Shown here one piece after another: positions 49,515 through 62,960 of a stretch of 64,000 nucleotides of DNA. The notes beneath the pieces are model-generated. The model was not told where the DNA came from. It did no database searches and saw only the letters and a program-made list of their open reading frames with translations. Made by a program: the position numbers and the translations under genes. Within the stretch, counting starts at the first letter, position 1, and every line of letters starts with the position of its first letter. The DNA lies in the NCBI RefSeq assembly GCF_041146395.1, contig NC_090983.1, positions 65,417,501 to 65,481,500 on the forward strand, in the 5' to 3' direction. The stretch comes from Eulemur rufifrons. Lineage: Eukaryota > Chordata > Mammalia > Primates > Lemuridae.

Positions 49515-51456
49515 GTATGAATATTTAAATCCTTCCTGGTTTTAATCTTGTTGAGTAGGTATAAAACACACATACACCCACAGAAAGCAAAATATTTTAA
49601 TGACTTTAGGAAGCAGATAGTTTTCAGACAGCACAAACAAAAATATTTTAACCTATCTTCTAAAGGTCAAAAAACTAGAGAGGTGTTTAATATGATTCTG
49701 GGGCTGGGTGTGGTGGTTCATGCCTATGATCCCCTCACTCTGGAAGGCTGAGGCCAGAGGATCACTTGAGACCAGGAGTTGAAGAATGGCGTGGGCAACA
49801 TAATGAGACCCCATCTCTACAAAAAATTAGCTGGGTGTGGTGGGGTGCGCCTGTAATCCTAGCAGCTCTGGAGGCTGAGGTAGGAGTATTGCTGGAGCCC
49901 AGGAGTTTGAGGCTGTAGTGAGCTGTGATTGCACTGCTTAACTACTCTAGTCTGAGTGACAGATTGAGACCCTGTCTCTTTAAAAAAAAAAAAAAAAGAC
50001 AGAAAAAGAAAAAAATTGTTATAGTGGATTTGCTTGAGAGTTTTAAATTCCAGTCTTTTTAAAAACAAGAGTTAATCTTGTTAGACTTTCTGGATTTTTA
50101 CTGTAAGAATTAGGTAAAGAGAAACAGTCTTTTGAATAAGGTTCAGTGATTTTAGGCTTTATTGGTGTCTCTCGTGGCTCAAGTGTTCTCAGTATTAAAG
50201 TAATGATAGGTAAATCTCACTTAAGAGATAACAGCCATTTCCCTGACTAGGATTCTTGCTGGGTGAATGAGCAAGACCAGAAGAAAGAACTTCGTGACTG
50301 GTGTGATGGTGTGTTATTTATCATTTAAAAAAAAAAAACCTCAGAAAAAGTTTTGGAAAAAATACATTAATTAATTTACATTGTTAATGTTGGTACACTG
50401 CAATATAACATTATAATCATACACTTGGATTTATAGTGTGATAAATATATAACAAAAGTTACTATTGTAGCCACTTTCAGGTGACATTTAAGTACATTAA
50501 AGACCATAAACCATAAAGACCATTTAGGTGTTTTCAACTAAAATAACCTAATGTACCTCCCAACATCTTTCAGAGCACAAATGCCAGCTGGTCAACAACT
50601 GATGCTCACTTAAGCTTAGTCTTCCAGTTGAAGAAGGTGATATGTTTTAAGTTGTGTAAATAAACGCTTAGTTTAAAGAGAAAGCATGGAAGGAACAAGA
50701 TGTTTTATGTGAATGAAATAGCCGCTGGTAGCCAAGGAAACTTTTTTTTTTTTTTCATTTATCCTGTGATGACTTCTGGCTCTGTAGCCTAACTATCCCT
50801 AAAGTATTGTAGTTAATGATGTATTATAAAAATGATGCCCTGCTGGATGGGACACTAGTTGTTGCATTAACAGCCTGTTTCTCCTAATTGAGAAAATAAT
50901 ATTGTCAGCACAGTGCTTCCCTGTCTTCCTAAGACAATTTTAGCTTGTTCACAGCATTTTCTTTTCATAAAGAATTTATATTTGCAGATGTCATGAAAAG
51001 TGTTGGCCTTGCTTCTGTGTGATTTTTATACAGAAGGTGAAAGAACGTTTGACTCCAATAACATGTTTTTCAATGAAAATAGTTTTGTCTTACCTTTTTA
51101 AAAAAATATTTGGCTACAGTTGGTTGTCCTTGCTTTTTTATAAGTTTTGTAGATTTTAATGTGTTTATACTGACTTGCCACATGGCAAAATATGAAGATA
51201 TGTGGAATTTGGTTTGGAGCCCTATAATTATATGTAGGCATATTCAGATGTGTAAATCCTCCCTTACTTTTAGAAAGCATATTTCAGTTTATAGCATATA
51301 AATGATGTTTCTGTAGACATCAATTGTCCTTTCTCTCTAGTTCTGTGACAGCCATGTATTCTTTTTACTGTATCAAACCGCTGTTAGAAATTGTGTAATA
51401 ATATAAAGTAAAAAAGATGCCCTGAAATGAAAACCCCTTTTTTGCTTTTATTTCAG
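49515..51456 (+). other. WDSUB1 intron
   Basis: Holds an Alu (listed separately). The stretch 50,020-51,456 has T- and A-runs but no other element I recognise. The small ORFs are intronic noise. Confidence 0.6.
49702..49997 (+). mobile_element. Alu SINE, old type
   Basis: GGCTGGGTGTGGTGGTTCAT to GACCCTGTCTC and an A-rich tail that extends as 'gacagaaaaagaaaaa'. Diverged J-like copy, with no clear duplication. Confidence 0.9.
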
Positions 51457-51641
51457 ATGTGGTAGTGTTAAGGATGGTTCCTTAGTGGCCTGTGCATTTT
51501 CTCCTAATGGAAACCTCCTTGTCACTGGCTCTTCATGTGGAGATTTAACAGTGTGGGATGATAAAATGAGGTGTCTGCATAGTGAAAAAGCACATGATCT
51601 TGGAATTACCTGCTGCGATTTTTCTTCACAGCCAGTTTCTG
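51457..51641 (+). CDS. WDSUB1: WDSUB1 coding exon, WD40 repeat 4 and start of 5
   Basis: Acceptor TTATTTCAG; donor GTTAGT at 51642. The exon completes the Arg codon and reads [19 protein letters not shown], then [12 protein letters not shown] (blade 4), and begins blade 5 with [16 protein letters not shown]. It ends one base into a Gly codon. The start of blade 5 is separated from its GQDCQIKIW end by an intron. Confidence 0.95.
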
Positions 51642-54600
51642 GTTAGTTATTTTACTCTTTTAAGCACTTGAAATTCCTATTCATAATTTGTACTGCATAC
51701 GACTTTTATTCTGTGTCATCATTAGTAAAGCGAGGAGCCCTCCTAATTTATTCCTTTTAAGGGATTATCCTTCTCTCGTTTTTTGATCAAAATGAAATCA
51801 TGAAGAAATAGGTGGGAAAAAATCACCTTCTTTAGTATATGTAGGGGGTGATTTAACTTGGTGAAAAAGATTCAGATTCTTTGAATATGTCAACTTAGAA
51901 GATTAACCCTATTGGTTTTACTATGATTTTTAAAAATACAGTATGTTGGTATTCAAATAGAAATGTGACATTAAAAAATTGGAAACAGATGTCTCATTTT
52001 CCATTTGCTACCTTAATCTTCCAAAGGTTAAATTTATAAAATAAGATGTTTGGCAACACAATTACTTTTTCGAAAAGAAGGAAAAAAACCTCCTGAATAT
52101 GGATATGGTCTCTTGGTTTTAAATAGATACAGTGAATTGGCAAGGTTTTTTTTTTTTTTTAATTGTTTTTTTTTGTTTTTTTTTTTAGAGATAAGGTCTT
52201 CCTCGGTCACCCATGCTGGAAGTTTTCTTTTTTTTTAAACTTTTATTATCTATGTTAGGATGGAAGTTCTGCTTTTGTCCCCTCCAGTCTTGTTGCCAGA
52301 CTATTGCTGTCCATAGCAATATAATGTGAGCCATGTAGGTAAATTAAACATTTTCTCGTAGTAGATAAAATTAATTTTAATAATGTATTTTTTACCCAAT
52401 GTATCTATGATATTTCAATAATTGATAATCCATAAACATTATTAATAAGATACCTTACCCTTTTTTGTACTAAGTCTTTGAAATCCGGTGTGTATATTAC
52501 AGCACATTCAGTTTTGACTAGCTGCATTTGTGTTCAGTGCCCATATGTGTCTGGCTGCTGCCTGTTGGATAGGACAGGTCCAGACAGCAGGCAGGGTGGT
52601 TTTGGCATTCCTCTATTTCAGACGTATCAATGGCTTGTTAAAATACCATTAAGGTAAGATAAAATCCCCAAAGCAAAGCTTATAAGGACTTTGCATGTCC
52701 TGTTTCACCCTAATATTAAATCACTCCTGGCTTCATGCATTCTCTTTTGCCCCACTGTCCACCTTTCATTCCCGGAATGTTTCTAAGATTTTTCCAAGGG
52801 TTTTACATGTGGATGCTTCATCTGGTTCACTCCTTCATCCTTTAGATTTAGGCTGAAACATCACTTCAGATGAACTCTCCTGCTCTTACAACCACCCTCC
52901 CCACGAAATCTGTATGATTTTGATATAATCTTTTATTTGAACACTATTTTTCTTTTACAGTACTTACAGAAGGATTACAGTTCTTATTTATATAGATAAT
53001 GTTTAATAGTGTTTTCCTGTTAGCTTGTAAGCTCCTTGTAGGCAGGACCTAGGTCTGTTTTCTTCAGTGACTAGTATATAGTAGGCCTTGAAATGTAGAT
53101 TGATGGGTAAGATTCTTTTTAGTGATTTGCTGAAATAATAAATTTTCTTTTCATTAACCCATTCTTATATTAATTTAATTAATACAATTTATTTTAATAT
53201 ATTTTGTGCTATTTTATTCTAAAAATAGTTTGTAACAAACAAGAACCATTTCTTCCATTTCTGTGGTACCTTTCCCACATTTTATAGGCACTCAATGAAT
53301 CTTTGATGAATTATATAAACGTGGAGAGATTAGGTTTTTTTTTTTTTTTTGGTTCTAAATGATCTGAAACTAGATTTCCACTAAAAATACCATTATTATT
53401 AATATATTAGTTAATATTAGAGTAAAACTAGGGTTGCTTTGTTTTGTCTGTAGAGAGATCAGCAGCTTATGGAGTCAGGAAAGGTTCACTAAACCAGACA
53501 GAGAATTCTATGTGAGATTCTGAAATAAGTAATACCCATATCCCTACCTTGCCTTTAGAGCACATTTCAGTATACATTTCTCTCAGAATAATTTTAATCT
53601 GTGCTTTCTTTAGTTTGTTTCGTGCTTCTGTTGAAATAAATGTTAACCTTATGTGTAAATTACCTGAAACAGATTGATATATGCTTTAAAAGTGATTTAT
53701 AGAAATTTGTGAGAACTACTATATTTACTTAAAAGACAAAGTATATAATTTTAATTTATTTAATTTGGTATTAATATCTATAACTAGTTATTGACTTGTC
53801 TTGTGACATTTTGCTTAAATAAGGACAAATAATCTCATTTGTACCCATTGAAAAATGATCAGTTCTCACCAGCTTTTAAATGATAAATCTTGGGTTAGGT
53901 TATTAATACAATTTAGATATTTTTCCTGAAGAAAAGTTTATTTCTAAATATTATATTTCCATACCGAACATAGGCATATTTTAAGCTCCATAATTTTCTG
54001 TTGTCTTAGCCGAATTCTTGCTAAAAGAACTTCAGAATTAACTTCAAAGAGTCTATTTAGTCAAGAAACAGTGAAAAGAAAGTTTTGCTAATCAGGTCTA
54101 ATATTTAAATATTTTACTCTCAGTCATTTATTGAGTAAAATGTTTTGCCTTAAGAAGACTTAATGATTATAAGGAATTGCTCACATCCATCAAGATCTCT
54201 CATAGAAAGAGTACACTTTGGGTGAACCTGTGCTACAAAAACAGAAGTGCTGTTGAAATGTGGAAATCCCATGGAGTTAGAAAAACTTGCAATGAAATGG
54301 AAGTTAATTTGTTGTTTGTTAATAAACTATATGTACTTTCAGTGAGGCAGAGAGCATTCTTATAAAAAATTTACATACCCAGGTATATAAATTAAATACT
54401 GTATATTGAATATTTGAAAACCAGAGTGCAATCTTAAGATGTGTATTAGTTTTCTTATTTGTGTTTTACTGCTATAAGTGTCAGACTCCCTTGATGAAAC
54501 TAAATCTGTGGTATGAGGTGGAATGCCTGTAAAACTGAGTTGATGATACCAATATTTACATTACCTACACATATTTAAGAACTTAATTTAGTAGATATAT

Positions 54601-55234
54601 AATTACACACCGAAATTATCTTGGGCATATACTAGTGGGGTTTTTGTAACACCATTTAACTGATTGCTTTCCCTAAATTATATAAAATTTTTTTTTACCA
54701 AAAGGGCTGAGTTGATGTTATTTTGGATTTATATAATTTCAGCCTTTGTCATGATTAAATCAAATGGGAAAAAATTCCCATTATTATTCCATATGAATTA
54801 TAGACCAGGCTTTTAAGAAATTGATATGTCCTAGGAAAAAAAAGTTGAGAATGATTAAGCATTTAACATTCTTAATAGTACATGACTTTTCTTCCTAATT
54901 TTTCCCATCAACGCTAGTGTCATAGGCTCTAAAATTGAGTTGGAGGATGCTCTCCTTAATGGTTCAATATTGGTACTTGCAGCCTTGGGTTATATCCTTA
55001 GTGGAAGGTAAATAAAGGGCATTTTATGGTAGCAACTTCAGGACTAAAGTTGTAATCCTACATAGTACCTTGTTTAAAAGAAATTCTTTAATTGAGATTT
55101 CACTAGATGGTGTAAGTTAACTAATATTGCTTGTTTAAGTGAATAGAATTAACAAATCTCAGTATAATAAATTGAAAGTTTTTTGGTTTAAATGTTTCAT
55201 TAATTCTTTGTATTTATTTTTAACAAATTTTTAG
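51642..55234 (+). other. WDSUB1 intron
   Basis: Contains a tiny antisense Alu scrap at 52,150-52,225 (T-rich, 'agagataaggtcttcctcggtcacccatgctgg') and an L2 3' end at 52,700-53,110 (listed separately). The stretch 53,110-55,234 is AT-rich with nothing recognised. Confidence 0.6.
52700..53110 (+). repeat. L2 LINE 3' end
   Basis: Sense L2 tail: 'tgttagcttgtaagctccttgtaggcaggacc', then 'tgactagtatatagtaggcc'. Upstream text ('aacatcacttcagatgaactctcc') is compatible. Confidence 0.7.
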
Positions 55235-55327
55235 GTGGAGAACAAGGCCTCCAGTTTTTTCGATTGGCATCATGTGGTCAAGATTGCCAAATCAAAATTT
55301 GGGTTGTTTCTTTTACCCATGTCTTAG
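55235..55327 (+). CDS. WDSUB1: WDSUB1 coding exon, end of WD40 repeat 5
   Basis: 93-nt exon after TTTTTAG with donor GTATGT at 55328. It completes the Gly codon and reads [20 protein letters not shown] then [10 protein letters not shown], the closing strands of blade 5. It ends one base into a Gly codon. Confidence 0.95.
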   Translation: MENKASSFFDWHHVVKIAKSKFGLFLLPMS

Positions 55328-57997
55328 GTATGTATACAACTAGTACTTCTCTAAAATTATTTGTGATCTTGATAAAATTTCTATTTAATCTTTTTACTTA
55401 AGGTATCCTGGATACCTAAAAGTGATTGTAAACATATGTTTTAAGAAGCTTTTGATCAAAGTAATACACGATTTAAAAATCAGGTGCTCACTGCTGATTA
55501 TGACCTCACCCCTTCTGCTACCGTGCACATTCCTGCTCACCAGAGGTGACCACCACTCTTTTGGTGGTTTGCAATTTCTGTAAACATTGTTTGTACTATT
55601 TATTTTTTTGTTCACTGTTGTTACCGCTTTTTGACGGTGTGTTGACGTTTTCTCGATGCATTGTACTATTCCCTCAGGTTACCCTTTCAGTTAAAAAGCT
55701 TATAATCAGTTTTGGAATACAGTATTCCTTTATGTTATTTCTTTAATAATTCCTTCTCTACTTTCTTCTCTTTTTATAACTTCCATTAGTTGAGTGTATG
55801 TCTATTTGTTTTCCCCACATTTATCTCTTTTTTCTACTTTATGAAAAAATTGCTCAGCTTTTTCTTTTAACCTTCTTTTGAATTTTTTATCTCATCAATC
55901 ATATTTTCAGTTTCTAAAAGCTGATCATCCTCTTTGTTTCCTTTTCATAATGTCCTTTTATTTTACAAATGTAAGATTTCAAAACTCTCAGGATATCACT
56001 TAGGAGTTTTTGTTTTGTGTTTAAGTTCCCTTCTGTTTCCTGATCATCTTTGTTTACTCTTGGTCTCCTTTTTTGTTTAATCTTCTATTTACATTTAAGA
56101 ATTAGACAATAATAAGATGTTTAGAAGCTCTGTACATGTGGGTGGTTTGTTGTTGCTGGCTTCCATTTAGCATGAGGAGGTAGGTAGTTGGCCCTAAAGG
56201 GGAGGGGTTGGGGGCTTGAGAGTGGATGTCCATGTGGTCCAAGAGCCTCCCTAGGCAGTTATTATTTTCCTTAGAAATATTTTGCTGGGGGATAGGCACC
56301 TGGCTTTTGTGCAGCATACTAAGGGTGGGGTTGGGGAGGGATTGGAAGTAGACATTGAGTGTTCCACATATAGACTTTTCAGTTAATTTTTCTATTTTCA
56401 GGTCATGTTTGTGTCATTCTAATTTTATTTTCCCCTGACTGTTGATAGTCCTAAGTCATGGGGGATTTTCTAGGGCAGAACAACTTTCTTCTTGGCTATA
56501 GCCTCCTCCCTTGTACTCTGCTGTTCTGCTGTACTGCCTCATCAATTCATCTGCTTTCTGCCTTCCCAAAGTTGCTTTCAGTTTCTTGTTTGCTGATGCC
56601 CCTTCCCTTTCTTCATCAATGTACATTTATATTTTATTCCCTTTGTAGCATTTCAATGAGAACTGAAATTTTGTGGTCAGTTGGCCATCTTGATTCAGAT
56701 GCCTCAAAATATTATTTGTTACCTACTAAGCTTTGGTTAAATCACAAACTACATTTTTATTCCTAATTATGCTAGTGTATAGAGAGGAGCCCACTATTAA
56801 CAAATAAATACATTCCTTTTTGGGTAGTAATTTAGTTTTATTGCCTATTAGTTTATGTTTAGTAATTCTTTTAATGGATGACATGCTGGTGAGCGTAAGA
56901 GTTCCTGTCCTTCTCTGGTCTATCCCACCTCTTCCTTCTACTTCATTCTTTACCAGAAGTAAAATTCTGGTAAGCAACTATAAATAGTCACTCATGTGGA
57001 TGTCCTAAATGCAATGTCTTTAATAATTGTTCAGAAGTAAAGACTTTCATACATTTGTTGGAAAATATTTCTACACTGACTCTTTTTTAAAAAACATGGA
57101 ACAGTTTATAAATATATAGTTAAAACGTTTTCATAAAGCATTTATCATCATTTGTACCTTAATTGCTTATTTTAGAAGTAGATAGATATGTGGGTCTTCT
57201 ATTTGTATCCCCTTTGATTTCTTTCATTAGTGTTTTGTAGGATTTTTTTAATAGCTACTGTAAATGGGATTGCTGCCTTGATTTCTTTTTCAGCTAGTTC
57301 TTCCTGTGTAGAAATGCTACTGATTTTTGTGTATTGATTTTGTATCCTGCAACTTTACTGAATTCATTTATCAGTTCTAAGAGTTTTTTGGTGTATCTCC
57401 CCAACTTCTTAATAATTATTTTTATTGGTTGTCACCCAAATATATTGAATTCCCTCAGTTTACCTTTAAAATAGTTGTGATATTTATTTTCAGTAATTCT
57501 AGAAAGTATAAAAAGTATTTTAGTGTTCATACTTTGTAGGAATGTTATAAAGATATATTGGAATTACAAGATATGTAAATTGCCATTGGTTATTTTTATA
57601 GAAAATGTAGTTTCTTAATGTTAAGTTTAAAAATATATAAGTATTAGATTTTTTTAGACTTTTGGACAATTGGCATATTTTCTTTTTATCAGACACTAAA
57701 ATTGTTGTATGGTTTAAATGTTTAAAAAAATTTTGTTGGTCATGAAATCACCCCATCTAGCCTTTGCTGAGCACATTATTTTTTAAGTCCATTGCTGTAC
57801 TTTTGAAACCACTTAATCCTACTGCATTCCAATTATTTGCTTATATGTATAGATACCTGAGCTGCATAAGGATTTTTAATTTTTGTGTCCTTTTAGGCAC
57901 TCAAAGATTATTGAATAAATAAGTGGAATAGTGTTGACTTAAAAATAAAGTCTAAGCATGTTCAGCTTGCTAATTTTTCTTACCTTGTTATTTGCAG
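55328..57997 (+). other. WDSUB1 intron
   Basis: Possible antisense L1 scraps at 55,440-55,740 and 57,190-57,420 ('gggattgctgccttgatttc', 'tttgtatcctgcaactttactgaattc', the second clear). The stretch 55,741-57,180 has no element I can name, and short ORFs (such as 56458) have no motif. Confidence 0.55.
57190..57420 (-). repeat. L1 ORF2 fragment, antisense
   Basis: The antisense ORF2 phrase 'tgtatcctgcaactttactgaattcatttatcagttc' is typical of L1 copies. Confidence 0.8.
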
Positions 57998-58091
57998 GTT
58001 TTGAATTAAAATATAAAAGTACATTAAGTGGGCACTGTGCTCCTGTTCTGGCTTGTGCTTTTTCCCATGATGGGCAGATGATAGTCTCGGG
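57998..58091 (+). CDS. WDSUB1: WDSUB1 coding exon, start of WD40 repeat 6
   Basis: Acceptor TTATTTGCAG; donor GTAAGC at 58092. The exon finishes the Gly codon and reads [20 protein letters not shown] then [11 protein letters not shown], the first part of blade 6, stopping two bases into a Gly codon. The next expected residues (an SVDKSV-like strand) are not found before 64,000, so the following intron is at least 5.9 kb. The four exons here sum to 256 codons plus two bases. Confidence 0.95.
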
Positions 58092-58129
58092 GTAAGCTAT
58101 TTAGTTTAATTTTCTTAAGCCATTTTGAT

Positions 58130-61100
58130 ATGAAATAGAACAGACATACAGAAAAGTAATAAGGCATAAAAGAACAGCTTGATGAATTACTGTGGTGTAA
58201 CCACTATTCAGGTCAAAATAGAGCATTGCTGGTTCTGCCCCAGAATCCCTTCCAACCCTTTCCAAGTGCCCCTTTCTGTTGACAGCACCTCAGGTCATAT
58301 GCAATACTGTTTTTTTTTTCCTTTTAAACTGACTTAAATCATACAATATGAATTATTTTGTGTCTGGCTTCCTTTACCCAACAATTACACTTGTGACATT
58401 AATTCATATTACTGTATTATGTAGCTGTGATCTGTTGATTTTCATTGCTGTGTAACATTCCATTGCCATGGATATACCGTATTATGATCCATTTTAATGT
58501 TGATGGATATATGGATTGTTTCCAGTTTAGGAGCATTACAGCAATAATTCTATGAATATATTGTATCTCCTGGTGTACATATTCATGCATTTCTGTAGGA
58601 TAAATACCTATGTAGGAATGGTGTGGCTGGGTCATAGAATATTTGTGTTTTCAACTTTGGCAGATACAATAACATCAAATTGTTTCCAAATGGTGGAACA
58701 ATTAATACTTCTATAGCAGTATTGTTTCGTATCCTAGCCTATACTTGGTATTGCGGGTCTTTTAAATTTTAGCCATTCTGATGGCTGTGTAGTGTTACTT
58801 TACTGTGGTTCTAATTTGCATTTCCCTAAAACAATGAGATTGGAACCTTATTAGAAGTTTATTGGCCATAGGTATTGTTTCTCTTACAAAGTGCCTGTTT
58901 ATGTCTCCTGCCTGTTTTTTTTTTTTTTTTTTTTCTGGGTAATCTTTTTCTTACTGATTTGTTGTTTGTATTTGTATTTTTATATTTGAACCATTTGTTA
59001 GCTATATGTGTTGCAAATATCTTTTCCCATCCTGTGGATTTGCCTTTTCACAGTTCACAATTTTAACAATTTTAACACAATTTAACATAGACTATGTTAC
59101 ATTTCTTTTCTTTGTTTTTTTTTTTTTTTTTTTTTTTTTTGGAGACAGTGTTGCCCTGTTGCCCCAGGTAGAGTACAGTGGTGTCGTCATAGCTCACTGT
59201 AGCCTCAAACTCCTGGGCTCAAGTAATCCTCCTGCCTCAGCCTCCCAAGTACCTGGGACAACAGGCGCATGCCATGATGCTTGGCTAATTTTTCTATTTT
59301 TAGTAGAAACAGGGTCTCACTGTTGCTTAGGCTGGTCTCAAACTCCTGAGCTCAAGCAGTCCTCCTGCCTCAGCCTCCCAGAGTACTAGGATTACAGGCA
59401 TGAGCCACTGCACCTGGCCTGTTAGTTTCTTTATGTTCTGAGGTCATGAAGATATTTTCCTATATGATCTTCTAAAACCTTCATTGTTTTGCCTTTCACA
59501 AAATTGTCTTATGTCAGATACTCAGTAGGAATCCAGTTTCGTTTCTTTCCTTATGGCTCTCCAGTTGTCCTAGCACCATTTATTGATAAGACCATCTTTT
59601 CTCCACCATTTTGTTATGCTCCCTGTTAGAAATCACTGACCATGTACATGTGGGTCTCTTTCTCAACCTGTTACTCTATTCTGTTTTTCTGTCCTTGCTC
59701 TAATACCATCTGTCTTTCCAAGGCTTTATATTTTGGCTATTCCTGGCTCTTGACACTTTCTTTTAAGTTTTAGAATCAACTTGTCAGGTTGCCGTAATTC
59801 CTACCTTCACACACAAACCTGTTTGGATTTTGACTGGGATTGCATAGAGTCTGGTGGATTTGGGGAGAATTGACATCTTTATGATATTGGGTCTTCTAAT
59901 CCATGAATATGGCATATTTCACCATTTATTTGTCTTTTAATTTCAGTAATTCTATCTAGAGGTCCTGTTCATTTTTTAGTAGACTTATTTCTAGGCACTT
60001 AATATTTTTATTGTTGCGATTACAAAAGATACGGCCAATATAAGGAAATATATATGCAAATAAAGTGGATTTATCTATACAATTTCTTATTTTGGATTTT
60101 CTGTGTACAGAATCATATCATTGGTAGTTAATGGTGGTTTTGTCCCTTCCTTTCTAATCCTTATACCTTTGATAGCTTCTATGCCTTACTGAACTGGCTA
60201 ATACTACCAGGATAATGGAAATAGTGATAACAGGCCTCCTTATCTGATTCTTCATTACAGAGGGAAAGCTTTCATTATTAAGTATGATGATTGTAGGTTT
60301 GGGGAGATAGGCTTTGTTAGCGCTTCTGTTCTAGTTTGTACAGAGTTTTTTGTTGTTTTTTTTAATCATGAAAGTGTTGCATTTCATCAGATGATTTTTC
60401 CTGCATCTTTTGAGATGATACAATTTTTTTTTTTTTTTTTTTGCTGTATTTGTGGGGTGAATTACGCTGATTTTCAAATGTTAAACCAACCTTGCTTGCT
60501 TTGTTGGAACAAAGACAGCATATTATTTTTGTGAATTTCTGTAGAGAAGTTAATTTCACTCTAACTGTTGTTCCTTTGGATGTAATTCATATTTTTTTTC
60601 TCTGGTTGTGAAATTTTGTTTGTGGTTTTCTGCACATTCACTTTGATGTACCTACATATGAGTTTCTTTTTATTTAGTTTCTTGGAATTCATTGAGCTTC
60701 TTAAATCTGTGGAATGATGTTTGATCAGTTTTGGGACATTCTTATTTATTATCTCTTTAAATAATGCCTCTGTCCCTTTCCTCCTCTAATTCTGGGACTC
60801 CAATCAAATGCAGGTTATACCTTCTCACTCTAAACTTTGTCTTTTATTCTCACTTTTATGTTTTTATTTTATTTCTGTTTTCTTCTGTTTCTTATTCTTC
60901 ATTCTGAATGATATGCCCTTTACTAATTCTCTCTTCAGCTAATGTGATATTAAACTGGTGCACTGAGGTTCTTAATTTTGCTTATTTTATTTTTTGGTAT
61001 TAGAATTTCTATTTGGCTATTTTTTCAAGTCCGCTATGTCACTTTTTATGATTTCCAGTTCTCTGTTGAAATTTTCAATTTTTTCCTTTTCAAAGGTTTA

Positions 61101-61140
61101 TTGTGTTAGGTAATTGTATACTCTTTTCATTTTAATTACT
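58130..61140 (-). repeat. Old L1, antisense, interrupted by an Alu
   Basis: Antisense L1 in order: 3'UTR text ('ggctgggtcatagaatatttg', 'cattctgatggctgtgtagtg'), then ORF2 past the Alu ('cctagcaccatttattgataagacc', 'tggatttggggagaattgacatctttatgatattggg', 'ggaatgatgtttgatcag' and 'tctgggactccaatcaaatgcagg'). Decayed throughout. Confidence 0.88.
59115..59419 (-). mobile_element. Alu SINE, antisense, older type
   Basis: Poly(T) from 59115, then GGAGACAGTGTTGCCCTG, ending GAGCCACTGCACCTGGCC. It interrupts the L1. Confidence 0.93.
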
Positions 61141-62199
61141 TTTGTATGTTTTCTCCTTCTTGCTACTAGATAGACGTTCTAAAACTTTCCTGTCTGATCT
61201 CTCAGGCCATAGCATTCCAGCCCCCCACATTCATGGCTCTTCACAGCAGCTTTTGTACCAGCAAAGACATTTAGGCTCCTAATCTCTGCTTGAAACTTCT
61301 GGACTAAGCCTATTGGTTCTTTCCTCCATATGCTTCAATTCTTGTCTAACAGTCAGCCAAATAATTAGTTATGTTGCCATTGTTTTAGATGCGGCTTTTT
61401 CATCTCAAAAGATGAATATTGTTTATCATCAGAAAGCATTTATGTAATTCCCCTTTGACCTAGAATTTAAATCAGTGGAAAATTTAAGCAAATAAAACTG
61501 ATTTCCTTCTGTTGTTTTGGGGCACAGGTTAATTGACAAATGATTATATGAAATTTAAGTATTTGTGGTTCTCTGTGTGCCCTGCTGTCTGCCAGTTGCA
61601 ACAGGGCATATAAAAGGAAGTATAAGACACTGTGCTCTTGAAGATGTTTTAAGTCTCTTTCCCATAGTTGATGTTCATCATGGTGATAACCTAATAATAC
61701 TGAAAGATCCTGACATATCCTTACGCTCTAAATCATGGAAGAAATATTAAGTGATGTTCAATATTGCTTTGTGTTAAGTTCATTTTTATAGCATTGTAAT
61801 TCTTTGTCAGTTTGTATATATGTGACCCTTAGATAACTAACATATTAACTGGAATATACCTTTCCCAATCATTCTGGATAAATGGAAGTTTACACTGTTA
61901 AATTATTTGGGGTATATATTGTTGCTCAAGGTCCCATTCAAATATTTTCCTGAATATTCTTAGTATATTTGGATAAACATACAGGCAAATGAATGAGTTG
62001 GAAATATAAACATTTAGTTTTTTAGAAGAATTAACAGACATGTTTAAACCATACTTGGTGAGTGGATAGATAAGAATAAATCAATTAGTTAATAATAGAT
62101 GCCATTTTTGATTAAAAATCATTGGTAAGATAGATTGGATACATACGAGAAAGAGGGTGACAGTGAAAAAAAGTGAGTAGGCTAAAAGATGGATTAAAT

Positions 62200-62530
62200 G
62201 GCTAGTAGGAAAAACGAATGAACAACAGAATGTGATTGTAGGACAGAAGGTATGCTAAGGAAGGTGTATAAGGCATAGATAGATGTGGGTGTGTAAGAGG
62301 CAGTGTGGAGTTCATATGCAGATATGGGAGGGTTGGAGAACAGAAAGGGCATTCCAAGAGGCAGGAAATTCTGGAGTAGATTAAAATGTGTGATAAACGT
62401 AAAAAGGAATAAAGGGAAATGAGGCTGGAAAAATAGGTTGTAAAGATGATAAGGACCTAAGATGTTGTTAGAACTTGTTCAAACTTTATCTAGCAGATAT
62501 AGGAGAACTACTGAAACTTGTAAAGCATTT
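62200..62530 (-). repeat. L2 LINE-like fragment
   Basis: 'aaagggcattccaagaggcagg' and the purine-rich text after it fit an antisense L2 3' region. Diverged. Confidence 0.5.
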
Positions 62531-62602
62531 CTAACTTGCTAGGCCTGGCTATCGGAGATGGGTGCCAATGGTGAAGTAAAGAATGACTCATGATTTAGAT
62601 CA

Positions 62603-62960
62603 GTGGTTCTCACTTTTTGGTCTTAAGATTCCTTAACACTCTAAAAAGTTATTCAGGACCCCAAAGAGCCTTTGCTTATGTGGGTTATATCTATCACTAT
62701 TTATAATATTAGAAAATAAAATTGAGAAAATTCTAAAGTATTTTAAAATTCATTTAAAAACAATAATCATAAACTTATTGCATATTAACTTGTTTAAGGA
62801 AAAATTAAATATAGTGAGAAGAGTGGCATTATTTCACATCTTTGAAGGTCTTTTCAGTGTCTGGCATAGCACAAGGCACCTGGGTTTTCATATCTGCTCA
62901 CATTCCACTGGCCCTCAGAGCTATGATTGCATCACATGTCATGTAGCAAAACATGTAGGA
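62603..62960. mobile_element. hAT-Charlie-type DNA transposon
   Basis: It opens 'cagtggttctcactttttggtcttaagattcc' and continues 'aggaccccaaagagcctttgcttatgtgggttatatctatcac', then 'gtgagaagagtggcatt' and 'tgtctggcatagcac'. This is a familiar non-autonomous hAT layout. The right end is unclear. Confidence 0.75.
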
